Source: Nocardioides sp. TF02-7
GTDB lineage: Bacteria; Actinomycetota; Actinomycetes; Propionibacteriales; Nocardioidaceae
DNA length: 64,000 nt
Direction: 5' to 3'
Assembly (NCBI RefSeq): GCF_022437945.1
Contig: NZ_CP092535.1
Span: 3,968,001-4,032,000 of the forward strand
Shown here: piece by piece, positions 51,364 to 61,212 of the stretch
Layout of the letters: each line of letters begins with the position of its first letter
Position numbering within the stretch: the first letter of the stretch is position 1
Program-made: the position numbers and the translations under genes
The notes under the pieces: generated by a model
Databases searched by the model: none
The model's input: the letters and a program-made list of their open reading frames with translations, nothing else
Told to the model about the DNA's origin: nothing

Positions 51364-52614
51364 GCGCCATGACGACGAAGCTGACCCAGGTGTGGGACCG
51401 CATCGACCGGCGGGTCGTGGCGCTCGTCGTGGTGCTGGTCGCGGCGGCCGCGGTGCTCAACGTGGCGAGCACGCCGGCCGAGCACCGGACGGTCGTCGCG
51501 CACTTCCCGCGGGCGGTGAGCGTCTACGAGGGCACCGACGTGCGGATCCTCGGCGTCAACGTCGGCGAGGTGACGTCGGTGGTCCCGGCCGGCAACTCGG
51601 TGCGGGTGGAGATGGAGTACGACGCCGGCTACGACGTCCCGGCCGACGCCAAGGCGGTCATCGTCACCCCGACGCTGGTGGCGGACCGGTTCGTCCAGCT
51701 CACGCCGGTCTACCAGGGCGGTCCGGTGCTCGCCGACGGCGCCGAGATCGCGCTCCCCGACACCGGCGTGCCGGTCGAGCTCGACCGGATCTACGGCAGC
51801 CTGCAGGCACTCACCCGGGCGCTCGGGCCCAACGGCGTCAACAAGGACGGCTCCCTCGACAACCTGCTGGAGGCGGGCACGGAGGCGCTCGAGGGCCAGG
51901 GTGCGGCCGGCAACGAGATGATCCGCGAGCTCGCGCTGGCCGCCGAGACCTTCGGCGAGGGGGCCGGGCCGCTCTTCCGCACCGTCACCCACCTGGCCGA
52001 GTTCACGGGCACGCTGGCACAGAACGACACCCTGGTCCGGGCGTTCATGAAGGACCTCGCCGGGGTGTCGCGCACCCTGGCCGCCGAGAGTGACGAGCTG
52101 CAGCGGGCGGTCGCCGCGGTGGCCCGTGCGGTGGGCAGCGTCGAGTCGTTCGTCCGCGACAACCGCAAGGCGCTCTCGCGGGACGTCCGGCAGCTGACGA
52201 CCGTCGTCCGCGCCATCGCCTCGGAGAAGGACAACATCCGCAAGGCGCTCGAGATCGGCCCGACCGCCCTCGACACCCTCCACCTGGGCTTCGACCACAC
52301 GTCGGGCACGCAGAACTCCCGGTTGGGTGTCGCGGGGATGATCTGGTCGGCCGACGCCCTCCTGTGCGGCATCATCCAGCAGCACCCGGCGATGCCGCGG
52401 CCGCTGAAGGACCTCGCCTGCGACCTGATCGCCCAGCTGGTCGCGCCGCTGGTGGACAACCTGCCGTTCATCCCGCCGGAGTACGACCAGTTCCTCCCGA
52501 AGCCGTCGCTGGACGAGCAGGAGGGGGACGGTCACCGTGCCGTCGCCGGAGAGCGTGTCCTACGGCACCGTCGACGAGCCGTCGATGGCCGGGTTGCTGG
52601 GAGGTGCGTCGTGA
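51360..52614 (+). CDS. mce4D: Mce4D-like MlaD/Mce protein, one frame break
   Basis: About 417 residues. Anchor (VVALVVVLVAAAAVLNVAST), MCE domain (VVAHFPRAVSVYEGTDVRIL, GVNVGEVTSVVPAG, VTPTLVADRFVQLTPVY) and helical tail with LLCGIIQQHPAM. An extra G near 52528 makes the printed frame run on into mce4E; removing it gives SPESVSYGTVDEPSMAGLLG and a stop at 52612-52614 that overlaps the mce4E GTG. GTG 51360 overlaps the mce4C stop, like the other junctions; ATG 51369 also possible. Confidence 0.88.
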
Positions 52615-53958
52615 GCCGGTGGACGAGGTGGCGCACCTGTTCGGTCGCGGCTGCGGCAGGCGCCGTGCTCCTCAGCGGCTGCGACTTCGACGGCGCCTAC
52701 GACCTGCCGCTGCCGGGCTCGCCGGTCGACGCCGACGACGCCTACGAGGTGACCGCGGCGTTCGAGGACGTCCTCAACGTCGTCCCGCGCTCGCCGGTCA
52801 TGGTCGACGACGTCGTGGTCGGCGAGGTCACCGAGGTCGAGCGGGTCGGGTGGCACGCCGAGGTCACGCTCCGGATCCGCGACGACGTGGTGCTGCCCGA
52901 CAACGCGATCGCCGACATCCGTCAGGTCTCGCTGCTGGGGGAGAAGTACGTCGCCCTCGAGGAGCCGACCGAGCAGGAGCCGATCGGCCGGCTGGAGCAG
53001 GGGGAGCACATCGACCTCGCCGTCACGGGGCGCAACCCCGAGGTCGAGGAGGTGCTGGGCGCCTTGTCGTTCCTGCTCTCCGGGGGCGGCGTCGCCCAGC
53101 TCGGGACGATCACCCGCGAGGCCAACCTGGTCATGTCCGGCCGCGAGGACCGGCTCAAGGCGCTCCTCGGCTCGCTGGAGGGCGTCGTCGGCACGCTGGA
53201 CCAGCAGAAGGCAGACATCATCAACGCGCTCGACTCGCTCAACAACCTCGCCGCTACCCTCAACGCCGAGAAGGACACGATCGGCGACGCGCTCGACGCC
53301 ATCGGCCCGGCGGTGGACGTCCTGGCCGACCAGCACGACGAGCTGATCGACATGCTCGGCGCCCTCGACCGGCTGGGCAGGGTCGGCACCCGGGTGATCA
53401 ACGCCAGCAAGGAGGACATGCTCGCCATGCTCGAGCACCTCCACCCGGTGCTGACCAAGCTGCGGGAGGCCGACCACAAGCTGGGACCGGGCGTCAACCT
53501 CCTGGTCAGCTTCCCGTTCCCCAAGGCGGCCAACTCGATCGTCCAGGGCGACTACGCCGACAGCATCGGCCAGATCGACGTCGACTTCGCCAACCTCTTC
53601 AAGAACCTCGGCCTCCCCGAGATCAACCTCCCCGACCCGGGCGAGATCCTCGACCAGGTACAGCGCTGCCTCCGCAGCGGGAGCCTGGTCAGCTCCGCGT
53701 GCATCAAGGTGCTCCGCGACGTCAACCTGGTGGCCGACCTCCAGCGTCAGTGCCAGCAAGCCCGACATCCGCAACAGCCCGGTGTGCCGGCTGCTGACCG
53801 CTCTGCCGGACCTCGACCTCGCGAACCTCCTGGAGCGGGGACTCCTGACCGACAAGCTCAACGGGCTGACCGACGGGGTCAACGGGCTGCGCGAGAGCCT
53901 GGTGGGCGCACCACCCCCGCCGCCGGGCACCGACACCGTCGTGGGAGGTCTCGCGTGA
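52611..53958 (+). CDS. mce4E: Mce4E-like lipoprotein (LprN type), one frame break
   Basis: About 448 residues. The fifth Mce protein of each operon is a lipoprotein, and here the signal peptide carries the lipobox VLLSGC. MCE domain: EVTAAFEDVLNVVPRSPVMV, VVGEVTEVERVGWHAEV, IRQVSLLGEKYVALEEP. An extra C near 53755 breaks the frame before SKPDIRNSPVCRLLTALPDL; true stop at 53956-53958 overlaps mce4F. Confidence 0.88.
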
Positions 53959-55222
53959 GCCGCGGCGTCCGGATCCGGCTGATCGCGTTCGTCGCGCTCA
54001 GCGCGGTCGGCATCACATACATCACCGCCACCTACCTCGGGCTGGTCGACCGGATCACCGGCCGCGGCATCACCGTGACGGCGACGCTGCCCGGGTCGGG
54101 CGGCCTGTTCGAGGGGAGCGAGGTCACCTACCGCGGCGTCAAGATCGGCAAGGTCACCTCGATGGAGCCCACCGAGGACGGCATCGTCCTCGAGCTCAGC
54201 CTCGAGCACGACACCCGGCTCCCGGTCGACTCGGCGATGTACGTCCACAACCTGTCCGCGGTGGGGGAGCAGTACCTCGACTTCCAGCCGGCCGAGGACG
54301 AGGGGCCGTACGCCGAGGACGGCACGGTGTTCCGCGGCGACGGCTCCTCGCTCCCCGTCGACGAGGGCGACCTGCTCGTCGACATCGACGACTTCGTGGG
54401 CTCGGTCGACAAGCGCAACCTCCAGGTGGTGGTCAAGGAGCTCGGCGTGATGTTCGGCGACACCGGTCGCGAGCTGCAGGCGATGCTCGACCACGGCCGC
54501 GTGTTCATCGAGGAGGCGTCCGCCCACACCGACGAGACCGTGGCGCTGCTGGAGAACGGACTGACGGTGCTGCGCACCCAGCAGGGCCAGAAGGAGAACA
54601 TCCGCTCCTTCGCCCGCGACCTCGCCCGGCTGACAGGGGGCACTCCGGGGCAGCGACCGCGACCTCCGCCGGGTGCTCAGCAGCACCCCCGGTGCGGCCG
54701 GCGAGCTGCAGGCGCTGCTCGAGGACCTCGAGCCGACGCTCCCCGTGCTGCTCGGCGACCTGATCACCGTCGACCAGATCGTGCTGGCCAACCTCGCGGG
54801 CGTCGAGCAGCTGCTCGTGCTCTACCCGACCCTGATCGCGGGCGGCCCGACCGGCAGCACCCGGGACGGGTGGGGGCCACATCAACCTGCAGTTCGACTA
54901 CAGCGTCCCGCCATGCACCAGGGGCTACCTCCCGCGCGACCAGTGGCGCTCGCCGCACGACCTGACCGACAAGCCGTACTTCCCCGCGCAGTGCGACGAG
55001 GGGCCGCCGTACGTCATGCGCGGACCCAAGTACGTCCCGGCACGGCGCGCCAACGCCTCCGCTCCGCGCGTCTACAGTGGCACCTACGACCCCGCCTCCG
55101 GCATCGTCCCGGGCGTGGTCGACGAGGAGGGACGGCAGGTGGAGCTGCGGCAGCCGGGGAACCTGTCGGTGATGGGAGAGGACGCGTGGAAGTGGCTGCT
55201 GGCAGGGCCGGCGACCCGGTGA
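53955..55222 (+). CDS. mce4F: Mce4F-like MlaD/Mce protein, two frame breaks
   Basis: About 421 residues. Anchor (LIAFVALSAVGITYITATYL), MCE domain (VTATLPGSGGLFEGSEVTYR, GVKIGKVTSMEPTEDG, HNLSAVGEQYLDFQPAE), helical region and a C-terminal part with FDYSVPPCTRGYLPRDQW and PYFPAQCDEGPPYVMRG. Extra G bases near 54640 and 54873 break the frame. Stop overlaps the following Mce-associated gene (GTGA). Confidence 0.88.
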
Positions 55223-55881
55223 ACGACCGGAAGGGTGACGGTCGGGACGAGCGCAGCTGGGTGCGGCTCAACGTCGTGCTCGCGGTGATCCTCCTCGTCT
55301 GCGGCGCCGCCGCATGGCTCGCGGCCGACCACATGGGCGACCGGCACACGGACGCGGGGGGCGACCTCTCCGGCGGCTTCGTCGACGACGCGCTCGACGT
55401 GGTGCTGTTCCGCGGCCGCGGTGCGGGGGCCGAGAGCCGCGCCGGCGAGGACGTCGGCCCCGGCACCGTCCAGGCGCTCGGCACGGCCGCCCAGGAGGAG
55501 CAGGACCGCACCGCCGCGCAGATCGAGGCCGCCACCAAGATCACCACCACCTTCCTCAACATCTCCCACGACAACGCCGACGCGGCGCTGGAGGCGGTGA
55601 AGGAGCTGTCGACGGGGGCGTTCCGCAAGCAGATCGAGAAGGTCGCCGGCGACATGGCGCGGCTGGCCAAGCGGGCGCGCGCGACCCAGAAGACGGAGAT
55701 CCTCTGGGCGGGTCTCGTCTTCGGCGACACCGACAGCGCCCGGGTCATCCTCGCCGCCTCCGGGACCGTCGCCAACAAGGCGACCGACTTCGAGGCCCGC
55801 GCGCGCAGCTACCGGATCCAGTCCGACCTGACGCTGGTCGACGGCCAGTGGCTGGTCAACGACCTGCAGTTCGTGGAGTGA
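55219..55881 (+). CDS. Mce-associated membrane protein (Mas4A-like)
   Basis: 220 residues, intact, GTG 55219. One N-terminal membrane helix (VVLAVILLVCGAAAWLAADH), then a soluble alpha/beta domain (about 80-220) with ATKITTTFLNISHDNADAAL and YRIQSDLTLVDGQWLVNDLQ, typical of Mce-associated proteins that stabilise the transporter. Coupled to mce4F. Confidence 0.82.
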   Translation: MNDRKGDGRDERSWVRLNVVLAVILLVCGAAAWLAADHMGDRHTDAGGDLSGGFVDDALDVVLFRGRGAGAESRAGEDVGPGTVQALGTAAQEEQDRTAAQIEAATKITTTFLNISHDNADAALEAVKELSTGAFRKQIEKVAGDMARLAKRARATQKTEILWAGLVFGDTDSARVILAASGTVANKATDFEARARSYRIQSDLTLVDGQWLVNDLQFVE

Positions 55882-55888
55882 GGACCCG

Positions 55889-56679
55889 ATGAGCCGTCCC
55901 GCCCCCCGCCGCCCGTCGCGCACGACGACGCCCCGTCCCCGCCGGATCGCCGGCCGTCCCGACGCCGAGAAGCCCGACACCCGGAAGCCCGGTCCCGAGA
56001 GCTCGCGGACGGCGAAGGTCGCCCTGGAGAAGAAGCCCTCCGGGCCGCGACCGCCGAGCGAGCCGCCGCCGGCCGCGGCCGCGCCTGACAGCGGGCGGCC
56101 GCGCGGCCCGCTGGTCGCGGGCGTCCTCATCGTGCTGGTCGGGGGTGGTCGGGGGCGGTGCTCCTCGGGCAGGTCGTGTGGTTCGTGGCCGACACGGTCC
56201 GCGACGACGAGACCGTCGCGGTCGACACCGCCAGTGCGGACGGGCGCGGCAGCGGCGACTCGATCACGGTGCCGGACGGCAGCCCGGTCGTGCTCGACCA
56301 GCTCGCCGTGCAGGACGGCGTCGAGGCCGCCGCGAAGGCGGCGACGACGATGTTCGCGCGCGACTGGGAGACCTACGACCACGGTGTCGGCGAGGCGACG
56401 GACCTGATGACCGCCGCGTTCGCCGAGGAGTACCGGGCCACCACCGACGACGTGAAGCAGGAGTTCGTCGCGAAGAAGACCCGGGTCGAGGTCCAGGTGG
56501 TGGCGCAGGGCGTCGTGCGGGCCAACGACTCCGAGCTCGAGGCGCTGATCTTCCTCAACCAGTACATCTTCCGGGGCAACGGCAAGGACGCGAAGACCGT
56601 CATCACGCCCTACCGCGCGATGCTCACGATGGTCCACACGGACCAGGGCTGGTTCGTGGACGACGTCCAGACGAAGTGA
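55889..56679 (+). CDS. Mce-associated membrane protein (Mas4B-like), one frame break
   Basis: About 263 residues. A long basic, Pro-rich cytoplasmic N-terminus (about 75 residues) precedes one membrane helix that is split by an indel in the G runs near 56145. The C-terminal domain (EAAAKAATTMFARDWETYDH to DQGWFVDDVQTK) parallels the preceding gene, so the two are paralogous partners. Last gene of the mce operon; a new promoter follows. Confidence 0.8.
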
Positions 56680-56708
56680 ACGGCGGCGAGGCATGGACTC
56701 TCAGCAAG

Positions 56709-56724
56709 TAGAACACGTTACAGT
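56709..56724 (+). promoter_or_regulatory. KstR-type operator overlapping a leaderless promoter
   Basis: TAGAACACGTTACA (56709-56722) matches the KstR consensus T-N2-AAC-N2-GTT-N2-A at every fixed position. It overlaps the -10 box TACAGT (56719-56724), which is 7 nt before GTG 56732. This fixes the start of the reductase at 56732 and not at the upstream ATG 56693. Confidence 0.75.
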
Positions 56725-56731
56725 TCCTTCC

Positions 56732-57709
56732 GTGGAGTGTGACCTCGTCATCGTGGGTGCCGGCCCGACCGGGCTGTTCGGCGCCTACTACGCGGGCTTC
56801 CGCGGGCTGCGGGTCGCGGTCGTCGACTCGCTGCCCGAGCTCGGCGGGCAGATCACCGCGATGTACCCGGAGAAGGCGATCCTCGACGTCGCCGGCTTTC
56901 CGAACGTGAAGGGGCGCGACCTGGTGGCGGGGCTGGTCGAGCAGGCGGCGACCGCCGAGCCGACGTACCTCCTCGACCGCACGGCGTCCACGCTCGATCA
57001 CCGCGACGACGGGATCTCCCTGGGTCTCGACGACGGCACGGTCGTCGAGGCGAAGGTCATGCTGATCACCGCCGGCATCGGCAAGTTCAGCCCACGGCCG
57101 CTTCCGGCGGGCGAGGGCTGGCTCGGCCGCGGGCTGGAGTTCTTCGTGCCGACCTTCGAGCCGTACGCCGGCAAGGACGTCGTCATCGTGGGCGGCGGCG
57201 ACAGCGCCTTCGACTGGGCGCTCCACCTGGAGCCGGTGGCGCGCTCGGTGACCCTGGTCCACCGGCGCGACGCGTTCCGCGCCCACGCCCGCACGGTCGA
57301 GCAGGTGCGCGCCTCCTCCGTCGAGATCGTCACCAAGGCCGAGGTGACGGCCCTGCGCGACGCCGACGGCGGCAGCACCGGGCCGTTGGCCGAGGTCGAG
57401 ATCACCGTCGGCGGCGAGCCCGTCCCGCGCAAGGCGCAGGCGGTCGTGGCCGCGCTCGGGTTCATCGCCGACCTCGGTCCTCTGCAGCAGTGGGGGATCG
57501 AGACCCACAAGCGGCACCTCGTGGTCGACCCGGCCATGCGTACCAACCTCGAGCGCGTGTTCGCCGCGGGCGACATCACCGACTACCCGGGCAAGGTGCG
57601 GCTGATCGCCGTCGGGTTCGGCGAGGCGGCCACCGCCGTCAACAACGCCGCGGTCGTGATCGACCCGACCGCCCACGTCTTCCCCGGACACTCCTCCGAG
57701 GGGAGCTGA
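56732..57709 (+). CDS. FAD-dependent ferredoxin--NADP reductase (thioredoxin-reductase-like)
   Basis: 325 residues from GTG 56732. FAD motif VIVGAGPTGLFGAYYAGFRG, NADP motif VVIVGGGDSAFDWALHLEPV, and C-terminal FAD motif VFAAGDITDYPGKVRLIAVG. It lacks the redox CxxC of thioredoxin reductase, as expected for the type-2 ferredoxin reductases (YumC type). The ferredoxin three genes downstream is a natural partner: together they could pass electrons from NADPH to a steroid-oxidising monooxygenase encoded elsewhere. Confidence 0.88.
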   Translation: MECDLVIVGAGPTGLFGAYYAGFRGLRVAVVDSLPELGGQITAMYPEKAILDVAGFPNVKGRDLVAGLVEQAATAEPTYLLDRTASTLDHRDDGISLGLDDGTVVEAKVMLITAGIGKFSPRPLPAGEGWLGRGLEFFVPTFEPYAGKDVVIVGGGDSAFDWALHLEPVARSVTLVHRRDAFRAHARTVEQVRASSVEIVTKAEVTALRDADGGSTGPLAEVEITVGGEPVPRKAQAVVAALGFIADLGPLQQWGIETHKRHLVVDPAMRTNLERVFAAGDITDYPGKVRLIAVGFGEAATAVNNAAVVIDPTAHVFPGHSSEGS

Positions 57710-57712
57710 CCG

Positions 57713-58180
57713 GTGGCAGGCAACCGCGACGCGGTGCGGATGAGCGACGCCGAGACGGCGGCGCTGCTCGCCGCCAACCTGAAGGTGCAGGTCGCGAGCA
57801 TCAACGCCGACGGCAGCCCGCACCTCTCGACGCTGTTCTACGTCGTGCGCGACGGGCTGATCGCGTTCTGGACCTACGGCAAGAGCCAGAAGGTCCGCAA
57901 CCTCGAGCGCGACCCCCGGGTCAGCGCGCTCGTGGAGGACGGGCTCGACTACTTCGAGCTCCGCGGAATGTCGGTCAACGGCCGCGCCGAGATCGTCCGC
58001 GACGCCGACACGATCCGCCAGATCGGCAGCGCGGTCGTGACCCGGATGCTGGCCGCGGAGTCGTTCGAGGCGCTGGGCGACTTCGGCCGCGACCGGGTCG
58101 AGAAGCAGGTGGCCAAGCGGGTCGGCGTGGTGATCCACCCCGACAAGGTCGCCACTTGGGACCACAGCAAGCTCGTCTGA
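57713..58180 (+). CDS. PPOX-class F420/FMN-dependent enzyme (split-barrel)
   Basis: 155 residues, intact, GTG 57713. Split-barrel flavin-binding fold: VASINADGSPHLSTLFYVVR, GLIAFWTYGKSQKVRNLERD, PRVSALVEDGLDYFELRGM and RVGVVIHPDKVATWDHSKLV. Members of this actinobacterial group use F420H2 or FMN to reduce or oxidise small molecules. It lies four bases after the reductase and before the ferredoxin, inside a KstR-controlled operon, suggesting a steroid-related substrate (inference). Confidence 0.8.
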   Translation: MAGNRDAVRMSDAETAALLAANLKVQVASINADGSPHLSTLFYVVRDGLIAFWTYGKSQKVRNLERDPRVSALVEDGLDYFELRGMSVNGRAEIVRDADTIRQIGSAVVTRMLAAESFEALGDFGRDRVEKQVAKRVGVVIHPDKVATWDHSKLV

Positions 58181-58203
58181 ACGAGTGAACGAGGAGGACG
58201 CAC

Positions 58204-58404
58204 GTGTTGATCAAGGTGGACTTCGACCTCTGTGAGTCGAACGCGATGTGCGAGGCGCTCGCCCCCGACGTGTTCGAGATCGACGACGACGACTTCCTCC
58301 AGCTCAAGACCGACCAGGTGACCCCCGAGAACGAGCAACGGGTGCGGCAGGCGGTCGCCGCTTGCCCGCGGGCCGCGATCTCGCTCCTGGAGGACGACGC
58401 GTGA
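58204..58404 (+). CDS. fdxD: 3Fe-4S ferredoxin (FdxD-like)
   Basis: 66 residues from GTG 58204 with GGAGG upstream. Cysteines in DLCESNAMCEALAPDVFEI and AACPRAAI match the single-cluster ferredoxins of actinobacterial P450 systems, with a non-Cys residue at one ligand position favouring 3Fe-4S. It directly precedes the Hsd4A-like gene, the same order as M. tuberculosis Rv3503c-Rv3502c. Confidence 0.85.
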   Translation: MLIKVDFDLCESNAMCEALAPDVFEIDDDDFLQLKTDQVTPENEQRVRQAVAACPRAAISLLEDDA

Positions 58405-59298
58405 GCACCAGCCTCGACGGCCGGGTCGCGATCGTCACCGGCGCCGGGGCCGGGCTCGGGCGGGCCGAGGCCCTCGCCCTGGCCGACGCCGGCGCCCGGG
58501 TGGTGCTCAACGACCTGCCCGGAGCAGGGGGACGACGCGGCGGAGGAGATCCGGTCCCGGGGCGGCGAGGCCGTCGTGGTGGCCGGCGACGTCAGCGAAC
58601 GTGCGACGGCCGACGCGATGCTGGCGGCGGCGGTCGACGGCTTCGGCGGTCTCGACGTCGTCGTCAACAACGCCGGGATGACCCGCGACCGGATGCTCTT
58701 CAACATGTCCGACGAGGAGTGGGACGCGGTGGTCGCCGTGCACCTGCGCGGCCACTTCCTCCTCAGCCGCAACGCCGCGTCGTACTGGCGGGCCCGGTCG
58801 AAGGAGGCCGGCGGCCCGGTCTACGGCAGCGTCGTCAACACCGCCTCGGAGGCGTTCCTCGGCGGCTCGCCCGGGCAGCCCAACTACGCCGCGGCCAAGG
58901 CCGGCATCGCGGCGCTGACGATGTCGACCGCCCGTGCGATGGCACGGACCGGGGTCCGCGCCAACGCGATCTGCCCTCGCGCCCGCACCGCGATGACGGC
59001 GGAGGTCTTCGGCGACGACACCTCCGGCCGGGCCGTCGACCCCTACTCGCCCGACCACGTCGCGCCGCTGGTGGCCTACCTCGCGTCGCCCGCCGCGGAG
59101 CGGATCACCGGGCAGGTGTTCGTGGTCTACGGCGGGATGGTCGCGGTCGTCGCCGCCCCGGTCGTGGAGCAGCGGTTCGACGCGGCGGGCGACCTGTGGA
59201 CCGCCGACGACCTCGACAAGCAGCTCGGCGGCTTCTTCGCCGAGCGGGACCCGGCCGTCGGCTTCGCCGCCGACTCGATCATGCAGCTGCAGGTCTGA
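58401..59298 (+). CDS. hsd4A: SDR dehydrogenase, Hsd4A-like (17-beta-hydroxysteroid dehydrogenase / side-chain oxidation), one frame break
   Basis: About 298 residues, longer than a classical SDR. GTG 58401 overlaps the ferredoxin stop. Motifs: GRVAIVTGAGAGLGRAEALA, VVNNAGMTRDRMLFNMSDEE, VVNTASEAFLGGSPGQPNYA followed by AAKAGI (catalytic Ser, Tyr, Lys), and NAICPRARTAMTAEVFGDD. The FNMSDEEWDAV and ICPRARTAMTA stretches and the C-terminal extension are hallmarks of Hsd4A. A break near 58522 lies after NDLPG. In steroid degradation it acts on the hydroxylated side-chain CoA ester. Confidence 0.85.
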
Positions 59299-59310
59299 AG
59301 GAGCACCCCC

Positions 59311-60068
59311 ATGGGCCGACTGGACAACAAGGTCGCGATCGTCACCGGCGGCGCGCAGGGACAGGGCGCCGAGATCGCCCGCGCCTACGTCGCCGAGGGC
59401 GCCTCGGTGGTCGTCGCCGACGTCGCCAAGGACCCGGGGCAGGCGCTGGCCGACGAGCTCGGGCCGGCCGCCCACTTCGCCCACCACGACGTCAGCGACG
59501 ACGCGTCGTGGGCCGCCTTGGTGGAGGACACCACCGTCCGGTTCGGGCCGGTCGACGTGCTCGCCAACAACGCCGGGATCCTCCGGTTCGGCGACATCGA
59601 GCGGATGCCTGCCGAGGAGGTGGAGCTCGTGTGGCGGGTCAACCAGCTCGGGTGCTTCCTCGGCATGCAGGCGGTCACCCGCACCATGCGCGAGAACGGC
59701 GGGGGGCTCGATCATCAACGCGTCCTCGGTCGAGGGTCTCGCCGGCATGCCGTCGTGCACGGCGTACGCCGCGACGAAGTGGGCGATCCGCGGCATGACC
59801 AAGTGCGCGGCGATGGAGCTGGGACCGAAGGGCATCCGGGTCAACTCGGTCCACCCCGGCATGATCGACACCCCGATGACCCGGGTGCACGGCGGCGACG
59901 CGGTGATGGAGTACGGCGCCACGAAGGTGCCGCTGGGCAGGGTGGGCCTCCCCGCTGACATCGCGCCGGTGTACGTGTTCCTCGCCAGCGACGAGTCGTC
60001 CTACGTCAACGGTGCGGGAGATCGCCGTCGACGGCGGGGTGACGTCGACCCACGCGTTCGGGGCCTGA
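59311..60068 (+). CDS. SDR dehydrogenase, 3-alpha/20-beta-hydroxysteroid dehydrogenase-like, two frame breaks
   Basis: 251 residues after repair. Cofactor motif KVAIVTGGAQGQGAEIARAY, VLANNAGILRFGDIERMPAE, catalytic residues IINASSVEGLAGMPSCTAYA followed by ATKWAI, and VNSVHPGMIDTPMT. An extra G near 59705 and another near 60016 break the frame; true C-terminus EIAVDGGVTSTHAFGA. Same operon as Hsd4A; a steroid substrate is likely from context. Confidence 0.85.
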
Positions 60069-60086
60069 GACGGTCTCCCCGTCCGC

Positions 60087-60937
60087 TCAGGTGGTGAGGC
60101 CCAGCCGCGCGGCGAGCTTGTCGAGGTGGCCGAGCACGGTGCTCTCGTCGGCGTCGGGCACGCCCCAGATCAGCTCGCTCGCCCCGGCGGCCGTCCAGTC
60201 GGCCAGGTCGTCCTCCGTCGGCCGCCTCGCCACCAGCACCCGGATGTCCGGGTCGCCCTCGCGGCCGGCGTCGGCCCACTCCTTGCGGAGCAGGTCGGCC
60301 TTGGCGGCGACGCCCGTCTCGGTCGGCGTGGTCATCCACCCGTCCGCGTGCCGTGCGATCCAGCGCATCGTCCGCGGACCACCGCCGGCGCCGACGATCA
60401 CGGGAATCGGGCCCTGCGGCGGCTTGGGGTAGGCCCAGCTCGGACCGAACGACACGAACTCGCCGTCGTACGCCGCCTCCTCCTGCGTCCACAGCGCGCG
60501 CATCGCCTCGAGGTACTCCCTGAGCACGGTGCGCCGCCGGTCGGCCGGGACGTGGTGGTCGGCGAGCTCGTCGGTGTTCCAGCCGAACCCGGCGCCGATC
60601 GTCAGCCGCCCGCCGGAGAGGAAGTCGAGCGTGGCGAGGGTCTTGGCCAGCGTGATCGGGTCGGACTCGACCGGCAGTGCGACGGCGGTCGCCAGTCCGA
60701 TCCGCTCGGTCACGGCGGCGCAGGTGCCGAGCGCGACCCACGGGTCGAGGGGGTGCGCAGGTAGCGGTCGTCCGGCAACTGCTCCCCACCGGTCGGGTGC
60801 AGCGCGTCGCGGCGCACGGGGATGTGCGTGTGCTCCGGCACGTAGAACGTGTCGAACCCGCGCTCCTCCGCCGCCTTCGCGAGCGCGGCCGGCCGGATGC
60901 CGCGGTCGGAGGTGAAGAGGACGATCCCGTTGCGCAT
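60087..60937 (-). CDS. LLM-class F420-dependent oxidoreductase, one frame break
   Basis: About 282 residues. TIM-barrel luciferase-like enzyme of the TIGR03619 group: MRNGIVLFTSDRGIRPAALA, GFDTFYVPEHTHIPV, then after a C-run error near 60745 TLDPWVALGTCAAVTERIGL, GFGWNTDELADHHVPADRRR, PIPVIVGAGGGPRTMRWIAR. Converges on the SDR operon and has its own KstR box. ATG 60937 chosen; an in-frame GTG at 60955 is possible. KstR-regulated LLM enzymes are known in mycobacteria. Confidence 0.85.
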
Positions 60938-60970
60938 GCCGAGCCTTTCGGTCACCGGAGGGGCGTCGTC

Positions 60971-60988
60971 AGTGTAGAACGTGTTCTA
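60971..60988 (-). promoter_or_regulatory. Perfect KstR-type operator at the LLM promoter
   Basis: TAGAACGTGTTCTA (60975-60988) matches T-N2-AAC-N2-GTT-N2-A; its arms TAGAAC and GTTCTA are exact complements. On the minus strand its end overlaps a -10 box TACACT (60976-60971), about 34 bases before the ATG. Confidence 0.75.
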
Positions 60989-61212
60989 GAAACGCGCGAG
61001 GTGGTGCGCACGCGGCACGCGCGAGGAGCTGAGGACGTCATACGTCCCGTGGGCGATCGCCCTCGGAACGCATGACGTTCCCGGGCGCCCTCGGGGTGTG
61101 CCAGACCGAGTCCGTGAGCGAGTCGACGTCGGAGGATCGGACGAGGAGCGGCTGCCGGACGAACCGGAATCGCCGCGAACCGGTCAGGAAGGGTGTAGGG
61201 ACTGAGGTGGAG

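Noticed and set aside
52560..54791. 743-codon minus-strand frame across mce4D-F
   Set aside because: Antisense to MCE domains with lipobox; composition is that of a shadow frame.
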